Shown: positions 12,767 to 25,130 of the stretch, in pieces
How positions within the stretch are numbered: position 1 is the stretch's first letter
Layout of the letters: each line of letters starts with the position of its first letter
DNA from: Goniomonas avonlea
Lineage: Eukaryota > Cryptophyceae > Goniomonadida > Goniomonadaceae
NCBI GenBank assembly: GCA_003573635.1
Contig: QUTJ01031838.1
Coordinates: forward strand, 1-28,268
DNA length: 28,268 nucleotides
Direction: 5' to 3'
Translations under genes and position numbers: made by a program
The notes under the pieces: model-generated
What the model was told of the DNA's origin: nothing
The model's database searches: none
Seen by the model: the letters and a program-made list of their open reading frames with translations, nothing else

Positions 12767-13167
12767 CTGTGCGTGGGGTTAGCCGACAGCAAGAGAAAGG
12801 AAGCACAGAACACTGGCTGTTATGTGAGGGGGGCGACAGGACACGTGTCGTGCAACTCAAGACTGTGTTCTGAGAGGAAGCGCTTGTTCTCGTTGACAGG
12901 GCGTCACACGGTGAGAGGTCGGGGCGGAGGGGCGGGAGAGGGGGGAGAGTGGGGGCTGAGGTTGAGGGGGTGAGTGGGGGAGTGAGGGTGGGGGGGTGAG
13001 AGTGAGGTGAGGGGCGGGGATGAGAGCGAGGGAGTGAGAATGCAAGGGTGCCAGTGGACTGGTGAGGGTGTGGTGGGAAATGGGAGCGAGGGAGAGGAAG
13101 AAGGGGGGGTGAGGGTAGGAGGCGAGATTTCCGCAAACCACTCAGATAAGCCCCAAGATCAACTCAC
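12767..13167 (-). other. Intron of the giant gene, 401 bp, phase 2, with polypurine/polypyrimidine tract
   Basis: The donor is TGGAA|GTGAGT (first base 13167) and the acceptor CCCCACGCACAG (last base 12767), after a pyrimidine-rich stretch. The join makes an Asn codon (AA|C) and continues the TIG-like repeat in frame. About 12911-13126 is almost pure G/A on the plus strand, that is C/T in the sense strand. I see no coding exon inside. Confidence 0.8.
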
Positions 13168-16100
13168 TTCCAGCCATTCGCCCGGAGGGTCTCGACATCG
13201 TAAGTACAGGCCAAGGACAGGCTCCCAACGAGGGACGCAGCAACAGTCGTCCCGAACCCTCTCGAGGGCGGAGACACCCCTGCCCCTGTCTTGCACATGA
13301 TCGAAGTCACCGACCACCAGCCACTCACAGCCATTCCGCTGCCTCCTACGCGCTCGCGATTCGTGTACGGTCCAGCCAGGTTAGCGCCAAACACTGTAAC
13401 CGACACCCCGCCAGTCGCGCACGAGTTCACAGTCAACCTCGGCGCTGGAGGGTCGACTGTCCAGGCGCGTGAAATCGTGCCAGCCACCAACGACGTTGTG
13501 AGGCCAACCGGGGCGGCACGAACCCCCGACGGCACGCGGCGCAGTCGCAAAGTTGTGTCGGACGTCCACAGCACGATGGCATCCGCGCCTGTGCCCCCCA
13601 CCTGCATTTGCGCCGTGGGCTTCACAGCGGAGAATTGGACCCCGATGACAGTGACACCGACCGCACCAGTCGTGGCCCCGTTCATCGGGTTGAGCAGCGC
13701 AGGCGAGACTGGGCCCACGGTGAATGCCCGCAGGATGGTTGTTGTCCGTTGCCGGACAGTCAGGAGAAGGCGTTTCGTCCCTGGCCGGCTGCGAGGCAGC
13801 AGGCAGACAACCGACGAGTCTGCGGTCCAGACGGTTGCGGGAGTCCGGGTGACGCCGAACCGGAGCACGTGCGACCAGCGAACGTGTCCCAAGTCCGCGC
13901 CGACGAGGGTCACAGCAATCTCGCCCGTCGCCGGCGAGTTGCCAGGGGACATGACGACAGATGGGGCGTCGTGGGTCATGGCCAGGAACAGGGTGGGCCT
14001 TCGGCTCAGGCCCGTCGCGACGATGGCACACGAGGCTCCCTCGCCGTTGCGGGTGTGACACCGCAGAGAGGTGAAACTGTGCCAGGCAGTCATCTCCTGG
14101 TTCGTCTCGCCCAGCCGGGAGCGCACAGTGTGATCGACAAAGCCGACATTGGCGGCAACGAGGGTCACAACGGTCGTTCCCGTCGAAGGCAGGTTGGGGG
14201 GCGCGGAAAAGAGGACCTGCATCCGATCGAGCGAGAAAGCGAGCGTGAGAGACGCGCGACCAGGTGAGATCGACGAGACAACCGAAACCTGGAGTGCCGA
14301 CCCAAGCACGGACTTGCATGCGAGCGAAGTCTGGGCCACCCAGGCAGTCACAGCGACTCCACTCACGCCCAGGCGGGCGCGAAGAGAGCTTGCGCTTCCC
14401 ATGTTGGAGCCAACAACGGTGACGCTGACACCGCCAGTGAAGGGCACGTTCATCCTCGAAACGCCGCTTCCCTCGATATCTTCATAGGAAAACCCGTGCG
14501 ATCTCGATCCCAGCTGCGCCTCCGAAGTGACAACAAGACCAAGCAGCGGCAAAGCCGACGAGCTCGGCAGTTTGGCAGTCATGCAGCTTTCCGAGATCCA
14601 ATGTGTGGCGAAGGCGGGGGTCCCTCTAATGCGAGCGTGGGTGGAGGAATCAACCCCGAGAACCCCGACACCCAGGACTGTTACTTGGATCCCGCCGGTG
14701 GCAGGGCCATTGACTGGCCGACCACTGGTCAAGAGGATCGCATCGTAGGTCGAAACGAGCGTCAGCGTACCAATAAGACGCGCGCCCGATACACCCACAG
14801 CGAGGCCTGTCCTGGACACACCGGATGACTTGCGACACCGCATCGAAGTGTCCGAAACCCATTCGGTCGACGCAAGGCCAGTGCGCCCAGTCCTCACCTG
14901 CAGACTGTCCCGCACTCGCAGGAAGTTGCCCCCCAGAATCGACACACTGATCTCCCCCGTGGTCGGAATGTTCGGCTGCCCCACGCTTGGCCAGGGCTGC
15001 TCGAACGACAGCGACCTGGTCACAGAGATCCCACCAATCCTGGCCACCGACAGAGACACAGCGAGAGAAACGCCGAAACTGGAGGCTGGCCGACACCGGA
15101 TTATTGTGTCGCCAATCCAGGGGGTTGCCTCCACACCCGACCCGCCAACTCGGCCGCGATATGTTTCCGTGACCCAGTAGTTGCGCCCAAGGAGAGTGAC
15201 ACTGACAGCGGCTGTGGCTGGGCGATTCGCGTCCACGGCTCGAGGCACCTTACCGAGGTCGTGGGTCAGTCCGCTGGCGCTGGTTGCCACCACAACGTTG
15301 ACGCTGACACCGTACAGGTTATGGGCATGGCCTAAACCGCTGGGTATTTTACAGCGCACGGATGATTCTGAGGTCCAGTCGGTGAACTCCGACCTGGTGG
15401 TTCGGATGCGAAGCACAGTAGTCCAGGTCAGGGTCCCCAACTGGGTCCCGAGGACGGTGACCGACACCACGCCCGTTATGGGGCTGTTCGCAGACGACAC
15501 CACCCCACCAGCAGCAAAGGTCACAGCTTTAATCAAGCTCCCGACAAACCGCTCGAGCGTCAAGACCATTTGCATCTTGGCATCGCTGGTCGCCGCCGCA
15601 GTCACGACCTTGACGCGCACACTGCTTTCCGAGTGCCACTTGGTTTTTTCCCCGCCAGAGCGCGAAATCCTGACCTTGACAGACGGGAACGATCCCGCGC
15701 TCGACGCAATCATCGTCACAAACGTCGCCCCGGTCGCCGGCGCGTTCCAGGCTGCGGCAGGGGGCGGGACCTCGTCGAACGAGAAGGCAGAGACCCTGGT
15801 GCCTCGAAGTGGAATGGCGACAGAGGCGGCCAGAACCCGCGTCTTGCCGGTCCCGCGACCGACGCGCGACGCGAGGGAGGTGGTTGAGAGCCACCGCGTT
15901 CGAACCGCGCTGGTGCCGGAGAACCGAGCTCGCGACGAATAGGGCACACCACCGAACACGTTGCCGACGAGCGTGACGCTGATGCTGCCGGTTCCCGGCG
16001 CGTTGAAGACATGGACGCCAGTGGGTTCGGGGAAGTTGAAACTGAAAGCGTTGGTGCGACTGTCCTTGGCGGCGAGAGCAACGGTGGAGCCGAGCGCTTG

Positions 16101-19100
16101 GAACCGCGCGCTGCCAGCCGGTCGCCGGATGTGCATGTGCGAGTCAGACACCCAGATTGTGGCGTCGCACGCGGTGCCCTGCAGCCGCTGCCTTGGAGAG
16201 TAGTTATGCACCCCGAAGAACGTTCCCAGCACGGTGACGCTGCTGGCAGCAGTGGCGGGCGCGTTGAGGGCGCCGACCAGCACTGCGAGCTGCGGGTCGT
16301 TCGCTGTCCAAGCGGACGTCATGGTAACGTGCTGCATGACTGCAGATAGGATGAAAATCTGACGGATGGCGGGGCTGCCGCTCGAGATGGGCTTCGTGAC
16401 CAGCGAGGTTTCTGATGTCCACGCAGACAGCTGGGCTGCGCTCGCCGAGAAGCGGAAACGGGTGCTGCGCTCAGCGATATGGCTGCCGACGACTGTGACG
16501 AGGGATGCCCCGGTCGTGGCGCCGTTGGTCATCCACAGCTCTCTCGCTTCGAGCGTGTCGAAAGTGAAGGAGCGCGTGAACGATATCGAAGTCGCGCGCA
16601 TGGTGACGACCATGTCGCTGAAATCTGGCACGCCCGCTGCGGTCTTGGCGAGCAGCGAGGTGTCTGAGTTCCAGGCTGCGAACTCGACGCTTGAGGCACC
16701 GAGTCGGAGCCACAAGCTGCCTGTGTCGACGGCGTGAAACGACTTCCCCATGACTGTCACGTAGACCGCGCCAGTGAGCGGGGAGTTCCACTTCACGACG
16801 GTGCTCGGGGTGGCGGCTCGGTACGAGACGCTGTTGGTCAGTGTGGAGTACCACTGCATCACGGTGACAGCAGCCAGCCGAGCAAGGCCGTAACCAGCCG
16901 ACAGACGGCAGACAACCGCGCTGTCGCCGGCCCAGCGTGTTGCCTCGAAGGCTGTCTCTGCCATGCGCATTTGGCCGCTCATACCCGCGCCGCCAGCCAG
17001 CGCGAGAAGCAGGGTCACGCTCAGGGAGCCGGTGGTGGGCCCGTTGCTTCTCGGCTGGGCAAGCCTCACGCCTCCGACTTTGTTGTACGTCCAGGACTGG
17101 TACAGCGTTCCGGCGTCGCGACCAGCGGTCACGACAACGCTGCCTTCCAGCCCAGAGCCGGCGTACACCTTGAGCATCAGGTAAGTGTCCGCCGTCCAGA
17201 GAGATGTCTCGCCCGCCCACGAGCGTGTCCTCGCCCGCTGAGAGTATCCAAGGGAACCAAACTGCCCGCCAATAACGGTCACACTCACAGCACCAGTCGC
17301 GGGTCCGTTGTGCGCAGCGATAGCCACCGGGTGTCGGGTATCGATGTCAGCGTCGTGCGGCTGCCGCCCCTGGATGTCCATGCTGACAGTGACCTCGATC
17401 GTCGTCCCCACACCTGCGGGGCGCTTCGCGTAGACCCCTGTGTTTGACAGCCAGAACGTCGACTCCGTCCCCGAGTGCCCAACACGCGTCGCCACTGTGT
17501 GCAGCTGCCCCCGAATCATCCCGTAGATTGTCACGCTGACGGCGCCCGTGGTGGGTGCGTTGCGTGGCTTCGCGGGGCCAACAGAGATGGGATCGTACGA
17601 CACTGAGCGCGTGAGGCAGTAGCGAGCCACCACGACCGTCACCGCGCACGTGAGCGTCGTGCCGTCACCCTGGGTACGCTTTCCGACAACGATTGAGTCG
17701 GAAATCCAGCGTGTGGCCTGCCCACCCGAGCCGCCAGTCCGAGCCAGGAGAGTCCGAGTGACTGTGGCAAAGTTGCTCCCGATAACAGTCACGCTGGTGG
17801 TTCCAGTGCTGCCACGGTTCGAGGCGCCGATGCGAGTGTCAACAGGCAGGTCGTACGAGAGGGCGCCAGCGCCGCACAGACGAAGGGTGAGAAGGGTGGC
17901 GACGACGTCCAACTGCGCCCCGTACCCGGCGTGCTGCTTGCACTTCATGTTCGTGTCCGAGATCCACAGCACCATTTCGTTGCCTGTGCCGATGACCCTG
18001 TTGCCGACGCTCCGGTACTCGATCGTGCCGAAGTTAACCGCGAACACAGACACGCTGACTGCCCCGGTGTTGGGGAGGTTGACGCGGACGAACGACTGCA
18101 GAAACGAGGCATCGACCGTGATCCCTGCCGCCGAGGTGCCAACGGCCCGGCGCAAAGATAGCACCACAGCGGGAAGCAAGAACAGCCGTCGCCCAGCACC
18201 CCGACCGATGGTGGATGTGTCAGATGTCCAGTGGGTCGCAGCCATCCCGAGGCCACCGGCACGGCCCACAAGAGTCCCCTGGAGGGCGCCAAGGTTCGCG
18301 CCCACCACTGTCACGCTGAAAGCGCCCGTGAGAGGTGAATTATACCGAGAAATTGTGACCATGGGGGCATCGTAGCTACTCGCCAGCGTCAACGTGGACG
18401 GGCGGTTTACAGGCATTGTCACCGCGACCGCCAGACAAGACCCAGGACCAGCAATGCGGCGACATGAGAGGCTCGTATCGGACACCCACAGCGACGCTCG
18501 GCACGCGCTGGTTCCCACCCTGGCGTCCTGGCTTCTGATGACCGTACCAAAGTGCACGCCCACCACAGTCACACTTCCGGCTCCGGTGACAGCGATGTTA
18601 GGCCGCACGGTGCCCGTCAGCACTAGAGTCTGGAACACGTGCACTGGGTTTAGTGTGGCAAGCACACGCTCGAGCGTGACCGCTATGGGAATCTTGGCGT
18701 CTCGACGGACCCCGGCTGGGGAGAGTCCCCTCACGCCGGTGTCCGAAAGCCAAGAGGTTGCCTCTCCGCTGGAGTGGCCAAGACGGCCCATGAGAGTGTA
18801 AGCCTGATGGCCTCGGTTGTCGCCGACTAAGGTCACAGTCATCGATCCAGTGGCGGGAGGCGTCTCAGCAAGGAAGACTATGTTGCGGCCGTTGTACGTC
18901 ACGGCCTGCGTTAGCGACGAGTGGCGAGCTGCCTGCGTGAGCACGAATGGAACCATGGCCGAGCTGCCCAGTTGACTGCTCTTGACGAGAACAGAGGACT
19001 CGCTCATCCAGACAGTGGCGCCGCAGCCTGAGGCTCCGAACCGCAATGACCCGGAAGATGTGACTCCCAGGTGTCTGCCGAGCACAGTGACGCTTGCTGC

Positions 19101-22100
19101 GCCTGTCGAGGCAACGTTGATGGCGGAGACGGCAGTCGCCACAAGCAGGTCGTACGTCTGGGCTCCCGCCTGCGTCAGTCGCAACCCAGCGACAGTCGCG
19201 ATCACATGCAGGCCCTGTGCAACTGCAGGGGGGCGCCTACTGCCCAGAGTCGTGTCCGACACCCAGATTGTCGCCTCGCAAGAGCTCCAACGGAGACGGA
19301 AACTGGGGCTGCCACCCCCATGCCTGCCCAGATTGTGCCCAAGAACCGTCACGCTGCTTGAGGCCGTAACGGCGGAGTTGCTGGGCGAGAAGGCCACTGC
19401 GGTCACCGTGTCCACGCTGAACCCCGACGCCGCAGTGGCCACACGCAGACCCAGGGAGACAGCCAACTGCAGAGGAAGCCCCCCGGTCACACCCATGCTA
19501 CTGCGCTTCGAACGGACCGAGGACTCACTCGACCAGGTGGTCCTCTGCAACATAGAGGCGCCGAACCGGAGCGCCGTGGACAGCGGCGCACGATTGAAGT
19601 TCGCCCCCACAACGGTGACGCTCGCTGAGCCGGTCAAGGCGGAGTTCACCGCGATCAGGGAGGCTGCCGCCTGCAGGTCGAACGTCTGCGCCGCAGCAGA
19701 CGTCACTGGCAGGCTTCGGCTCATGGTCAAGCAGACAGACAGCTGGGAGGTGGCACCGGCCCTCCGTCTACTGCTGAGCGAGGTGTCTGAGCGCCACACT
19801 GTCGACTCTGTTGCGCTGCCTTCGAGTCTTGAGGCGGCAGTCTGGATGGCCCGCGCCCCAAAGTTGTGCCCGAGCACAGTCACGCTGCTGCTGCCCGTCG
19901 CTGGAATGTTGGTCTGACCGTACCGGGTGACGTGGACAGAGCCAAAGCTGAATCCCCACAATGACGACGTGATCCTTGCTCCTGCCGTGACGACCACCGC
20001 GATGGACAGAGCTCGAGCTCCGGCCGAGGATCGACAAACCGTAGAAGAGTCCGAGACCCAGGAGGTCCCTTCGATTCCTGACCCGCCGAGTCGCCCCCTC
20101 AAACTGCCCTGAAAGGCACCTTCGTTCTCCCCGACCATTGTCACACTCATGGACCCAGTAGGGGGCCTGTTTCGTGGCGTCGCTACGAGCTGCACTGTGT
20201 CGTACGTCACCGCACGCGTCTGCGTGATGATGGTGGCATACTTGTACGAGATGGCGACCGTGACACGGACCCTAGCACCCGCGCTGGAACGACAAAGTAT
20301 GGACGAGTCGCCAACCCAAGTAGACACCTCGTTGAAAGATCCGCCGAACCGCACTGGACTTGACCGATCGGCAAACCCAAAGTTCGAACCAATGACAGTC
20401 ACGGACGCCGCCCCGGTCGCTGGGCTGTTTGGAGCCGCAACGGCGAGCGCCACGGTCACGTCCGAGCTGAAAATGTGGGATATATTCAGACTACTGACGA
20501 CTGTACCCCTGAGTGGCACCCCGGTGACCACCAGAGCAATTTCGTGGTGGATCCCAGCAGCACGCTTCAAGGTGACAGAGCTGTCTGACTTCCAAGAAGT
20601 CGTCTCGAGTGTAGAGCGTCCAACCCGATGTCTCCCGGTACGGTCGGTCTCGCCAAAGTTCAGCCCGACGACGGTGACGCTGTTTGCGCCAGTGATGGCT
20701 GCGTTGATCCGCCCCACACTGCTTACGCTTGGGGGACTGAGCGTCAGGGCCGCGCCAGCGGTGCTGACGCCACCCACAAACAGCGTGAGACCGAGCGTGG
20801 ACGACGGCTGCATGGAGCCTGGGACTTTGCACTTGAGTATGGACTCGGACATCCAGAGAGAGACCTCGCAGGCTGTTGCACCTGGCCGCCAGCCCTTACT
20901 CAGATCCTGACCACCGACGTTGGAGGCGATCGCGGTCACACTGATCGCGCCGGTTACCCCAGCATTAGCTTGCACGCCGTAGCTCGCCTTAGCAAGAGCC
21001 AAGCTCCAGACTAAGTTGAACGTCCGTGCCTCCACTCCTGCCGTGAGGACGAGGCCTGAGAGGGGCTTTGCGCCGCTATCGGTTTGCTTGCAGGACACAG
21101 AACTGGTGGAGATCCAGTCGGTCGACTCCAAGGCCGAGCTAGCGACTCGAACCCGAACGCTCGCCCGGAAAATGTGGGTGCCCACCAAGGTGACGCTGAC
21201 GGCCGCCGATGTCGGGCGGTTGAACGACGCAGCGGGTACGTCAAGCACGTCCAACGACAGGGCCCTCAGATACGTCAATCGGGAGTCCGCGACGGTGACG
21301 GCACAGGAAATAGCCCATGGGTACACTGCCAGACTCATTTTGCCCCGCAGCGAGGTTTCAGAGACCCAGGCAAACGCCTCCGACCGAGTCCTGCCAAATC
21401 GTCCACGGGCGCTTACAGCGAAGAGCCCTCTGCCGATCAACGTCGCAATCACAGCGCCAGTACTCGCTCCATTGGCTCTGAGGAAGTCCTCAATGAACCC
21501 GCCGTCATACGTCAGCCCATTGGACAACGTGCCAGTGACAACGGCCACGGAGGCAGAAGTGCGCGCCTTACCCCAAGAGGTTCCGGATGCGGTGCGGAGC
21601 GACAGCGCAGTGTCCGATGTCCACAGCGTTGTCAGCATCCCAGTGCCACCGACCCGGCCCCGAACACTAAACTGTGCGCGACCAAGGTTCAGGCCCACAA
21701 CCGTCACGCTCGAGCAGCCTGTGACTGCGAGGTTTCGCACCAGGCCAATAAATCCTGGCTGGTCGTACGACAAGTTCAGAATTAAGGTCCCTGGTGTGCC
21801 AGGGCTGGTGATAACCATCGCCACACGGCCACTCCCACTAGCAAACTTGCAGGGAATGGAACTGCTGGCGGTCCAAACAGTCGCAGGTGCAGTTGTGCGG
21901 CCAAACTTCCCCCGACTGGAGCCTCGGAAAGAGCCAAAACCGCTACCGAGCAGTGTCACACTCAACCCGCCCGTTAGCGCTGTGTTGGTGCCAGTTTTCT
22001 TGCCGTCTATCTCGGCGGCATCATAGAGCATAGGGTGCGTCAAGGACGTGCGGTGCGCAGCAGAGACAATGATGCCGACGACCCGGCCGCCACCGGAGGC

Positions 22101-25100
22101 AGGTCTGCACAAGATAGTTGTGTCAGCGACCCAGTGGCTTGCTTCAACGCCTGAGCCCCACAGTCTTGCTCGGAGAGTGGTCTGATCTCGAACCACGCCG
22201 ACCAGAGTCACTGTTGCGGACCCGGTTTTCGGGGTGTTTGGGACCATATACAGCAAAACAGGCAGGTTGTAGGAGACGACCTGAGTCGATGAAGACACGA
22301 CACCAATTGATGTGACACCCACTGCGAGGGCGTGGCCAGGGCCTGTGGCTGCCGAGCGCAAGCAAGACAGACTGGAGTCTGAGGTCCAGAGACTAGCTTC
22401 GATAGCGGTTCGGCCCACACGTGCACTGGGACTTCCAACAACAGGTCGCAGCCCCTGACCGATCAAAGTCACGCTGGTAGCCCCGGTCTGCAACCCGTTG
22501 CTCTGCATCAACGCCCTGATGGTCACCGGCTCGAACGACACAGAACGGTGCGCGGACCCAAACCGTCGAGCCTGGGAGAAGACCTTTGTCAATCTGGGGG
22601 CTCGGCCCTTCCCAACCTTACAGTGGACACTCGAGTGGGTCACCCAAAGTGACACCTCGGCCCCCGAGCCGCCCACCCGCGCACACCCTGTGTAATCGAC
22701 CTTCCCGAGGTTCGAACCAATAACTGTCACACTCGCAGCGCCAGTCGTGGCCAAGTTCGACCGAACGACGCTCGAGCTGTCCACATCTGTGGAGAAGAGT
22801 GAGCCCAGAGTGCCAGCCTTCCGGGCCGACGTTATCACAACCCGCAACCCGAGCCAGTACAAATCCTGTAACCCGGGAAACGGCTTGCCCACGATAGCAC
22901 TGTCCGACACCCAAGTGCTTGCTTCAGACCCTGTCCGACCCAAACGGTTGCGCCCGCTGCACTCAAACATCGCAAAGTCTGCACCCACCACTGTCGCACT
23001 CGCCGCTCCAGTGGTGGGGAGATTGACCACGACTGAACTACTTGGCGCGGCACCCCAGAAGCTCCAGGCTGAGAACAGAGTCCCAACCTCACGTCCCAGA
23101 GTCACTGAACCTGTGAGGCCATTTCGAAGACCGGGGGCAGACTTGAACCGCACCGCTGTGTCGGACACCCACGAGGTAACCGCTTGCGACGTTCCGCCCA
23201 AACGCGTCTTGGGAGACGGGTTGGTCGGATGCACAAGAGATCCCAAAACGGTCACGCTCAACGCACCTGTCCCTGGTACGTTGCGCGCAACAGCACTACT
23301 AGGGACAGGAACAACAAAACTCAAGGCGGACAAGAGAGTCGCGACCTGCACGAGGACGGTCACCGCTGCCGCATCAACGCTCGCGCCTCGAAGGCCGGAC
23401 TCGGCCTTGCACTGTATCGTGCTCTGGGACGTCCAAATTGTTGCCTCTGACACGGTCCGACCCAGCATCAAACGCAAGCTTCGTCGGGTATAGCCGAAGT
23501 TCATGCCGAGGACACTCACGGTCACCGAGCCTGTACTCGGCACATTGGTTGACCACGGTGTCAACACTAAGTCAAACGTCAAAGCGCCAGTCAAAGCCCA
23601 CGCCCTGCCAGCTGTGACAGTCCACAGCCGCCCGCCACCAGCGCCTGAGGGGGGCTTACAACACACAGATGAGTCTGACACCCATCGCGAGCCCTCTGAC
23701 CGGCTGTACCCAACACGTACGCGGACAGAGGCAGGGGCGAGTCCCATCCCGTTCCCAAGAACAGTCACTGATGCCGCGCCCGTCGCCGCCGTATTGCGGG
23801 TCGACGTGGCAGCGTTGGCGTCCACTGTAAACGCCTGCGTCGCCGACGCCTTGAACACTGCGACACCAGACACACACAGCGCCACCCCGGCGCGTCCGAG
23901 CAGGGGGGCATGCTTCCCGTGCACAGCGCTGCTCGACGTCCAGGACGTCGTCTGCCACGCGGTGTGCCCAACCCGAACTCGCAGAGACGCTTGGGCGCGG
24001 CCACAGCTGGATCCAATCACAGTTACAGACACCGAGCCCGTGGTCGCAGTATTGGGGTGAACGGCGGAGCCTGGGGAAGGGCGCAGGTAGGACATGACCG
24101 CAGAGTGCGAGCCATGGAACCCGGCACCTGCAGTGACCACGAGCCCAACAAGGGCCTGGGTGGTCGCGGAGGGGGTACGGCACCGCAACGAACTGTCTGA
24201 GGTCCAAACAGTGGCAGCCGAGGACGTGCGACCAAGCCTCATCCACAAACTGAAAGCTGAGGCCCCGAGTCTGGACCCAACGACAGTCACCGTGCCCGCC
24301 CCAGTCGAGGGCGCATTGGCTGCGTTTGTGAACATCTCACTGGAATCGTGGGTGAGAACACCGGCTTGTGTGCCGGGTACGTTGACTGCAGAGGTGATCA
24401 CTACGACAGCTCCGCTGTGCGACCCGAGCACTCGGGGCAAGCTCTGAAGGGCTGTTGCCGAGATCCAACGCGTGGCAGCAGCGGAGGAGCCAGAAAGTCT
24501 CAGGCGCGCACTCGAGCGGGCGAGTCCAAAATTGCCGCCGAGGACGGTTACACTAGTTGCAGCCGTGGCTGGCACGTTGCGGTGCGGGTGCACCACTGGT
24601 GCGTCGAACGAAAACGCCCGGGTGGCGGTCAACAGTGACAAGGTCGCGTTTGTGGTGTTAGACGCACCAACCTGGCTGCTCACTGCGATGCATAGGTGCG
24701 CTCCAAGAGAAGCCTTCGGCTTGCATACAATAGATGAGTCGGAGAGCCAACGAGACATACGAACGCCCGTATGGCCGATTCTCGCGTGCGCGGACAGGTC
24801 ATGTGCAACGACAGTCGCAAAGTTCGTACCAAGAACAGTCACACTCGCCCCGCCTGTTGCTGGGGTGTTGGGTCTGGAGCTCGTCCGCGGACTTGCCACA
24901 CTGTATGTCCAAATGTTGGTGAAGGACCGCACGGTGCTTCCGGCGCTGCCGGCGCAGACGAGCACGAGGCCTAGTGTTGCTGCACGTTTGCAATGCAAAC
25001 TTGTCTCAGAGGACCAAACACCGGACTCACACGCAGTGGTGTAGATACGCAAGTGGCCACTGCCAACGTTTGGCGTGGCGAAAGATCCTCCAGTGATGGT

Positions 25101-25130
25101 CACACTTGTTGCTCCCGTTCCTGCCCCGAC
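13168..25130 (-). repeat. Tandem TIG/IPT-like repeat array, about 46 units
   Basis: Units repeat about every 85-87 residues (about 260 bp). Landmarks in order include TGATSVTI, TGGASVTV, TAATSVTV, TGAGTVTV, TGSVSVTV and TGAASVTV, ending with TGEIAVTL, TGAVGVTV and TGGVSVTV. The Trp of the W-x-S-D/E-S/T-S motif is kept in nearly all units. The Cys of C-K is often replaced by G, S, L, V or I. The DNA copies look well diverged, so this is an old protein-level repeat and not a recent satellite. Confidence 0.88.

Noticed and set aside
12767-12813. Signal-peptide-like start (FCASFLLL) of a separate 2,813-residue protein
   Set aside because: The first codon is GTG, the stretch is the pyrimidine-rich end of an intron, and a phase-matched AG acceptor joins the frame to the upstream TIG-like array.
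21016-22026. Long plus-strand ORF of 336 residues (with others at 1150-2034, 9440-10312 and 18982-19917)
   Set aside because: These are antisense shadows of the GC-rich, repeat-coding minus-strand frames. They carry no recognisable domain, and their repeating words (such as TVTLTAPV) mirror the TIG-like units.
13168-25130. Satellite DNA or CRISPR-like array from the roughly 260-bp period
   Set aside because: The period comes from protein repeats. The DNA copies are diverged, the frame stays open, and there are no short identical repeats with spacers.
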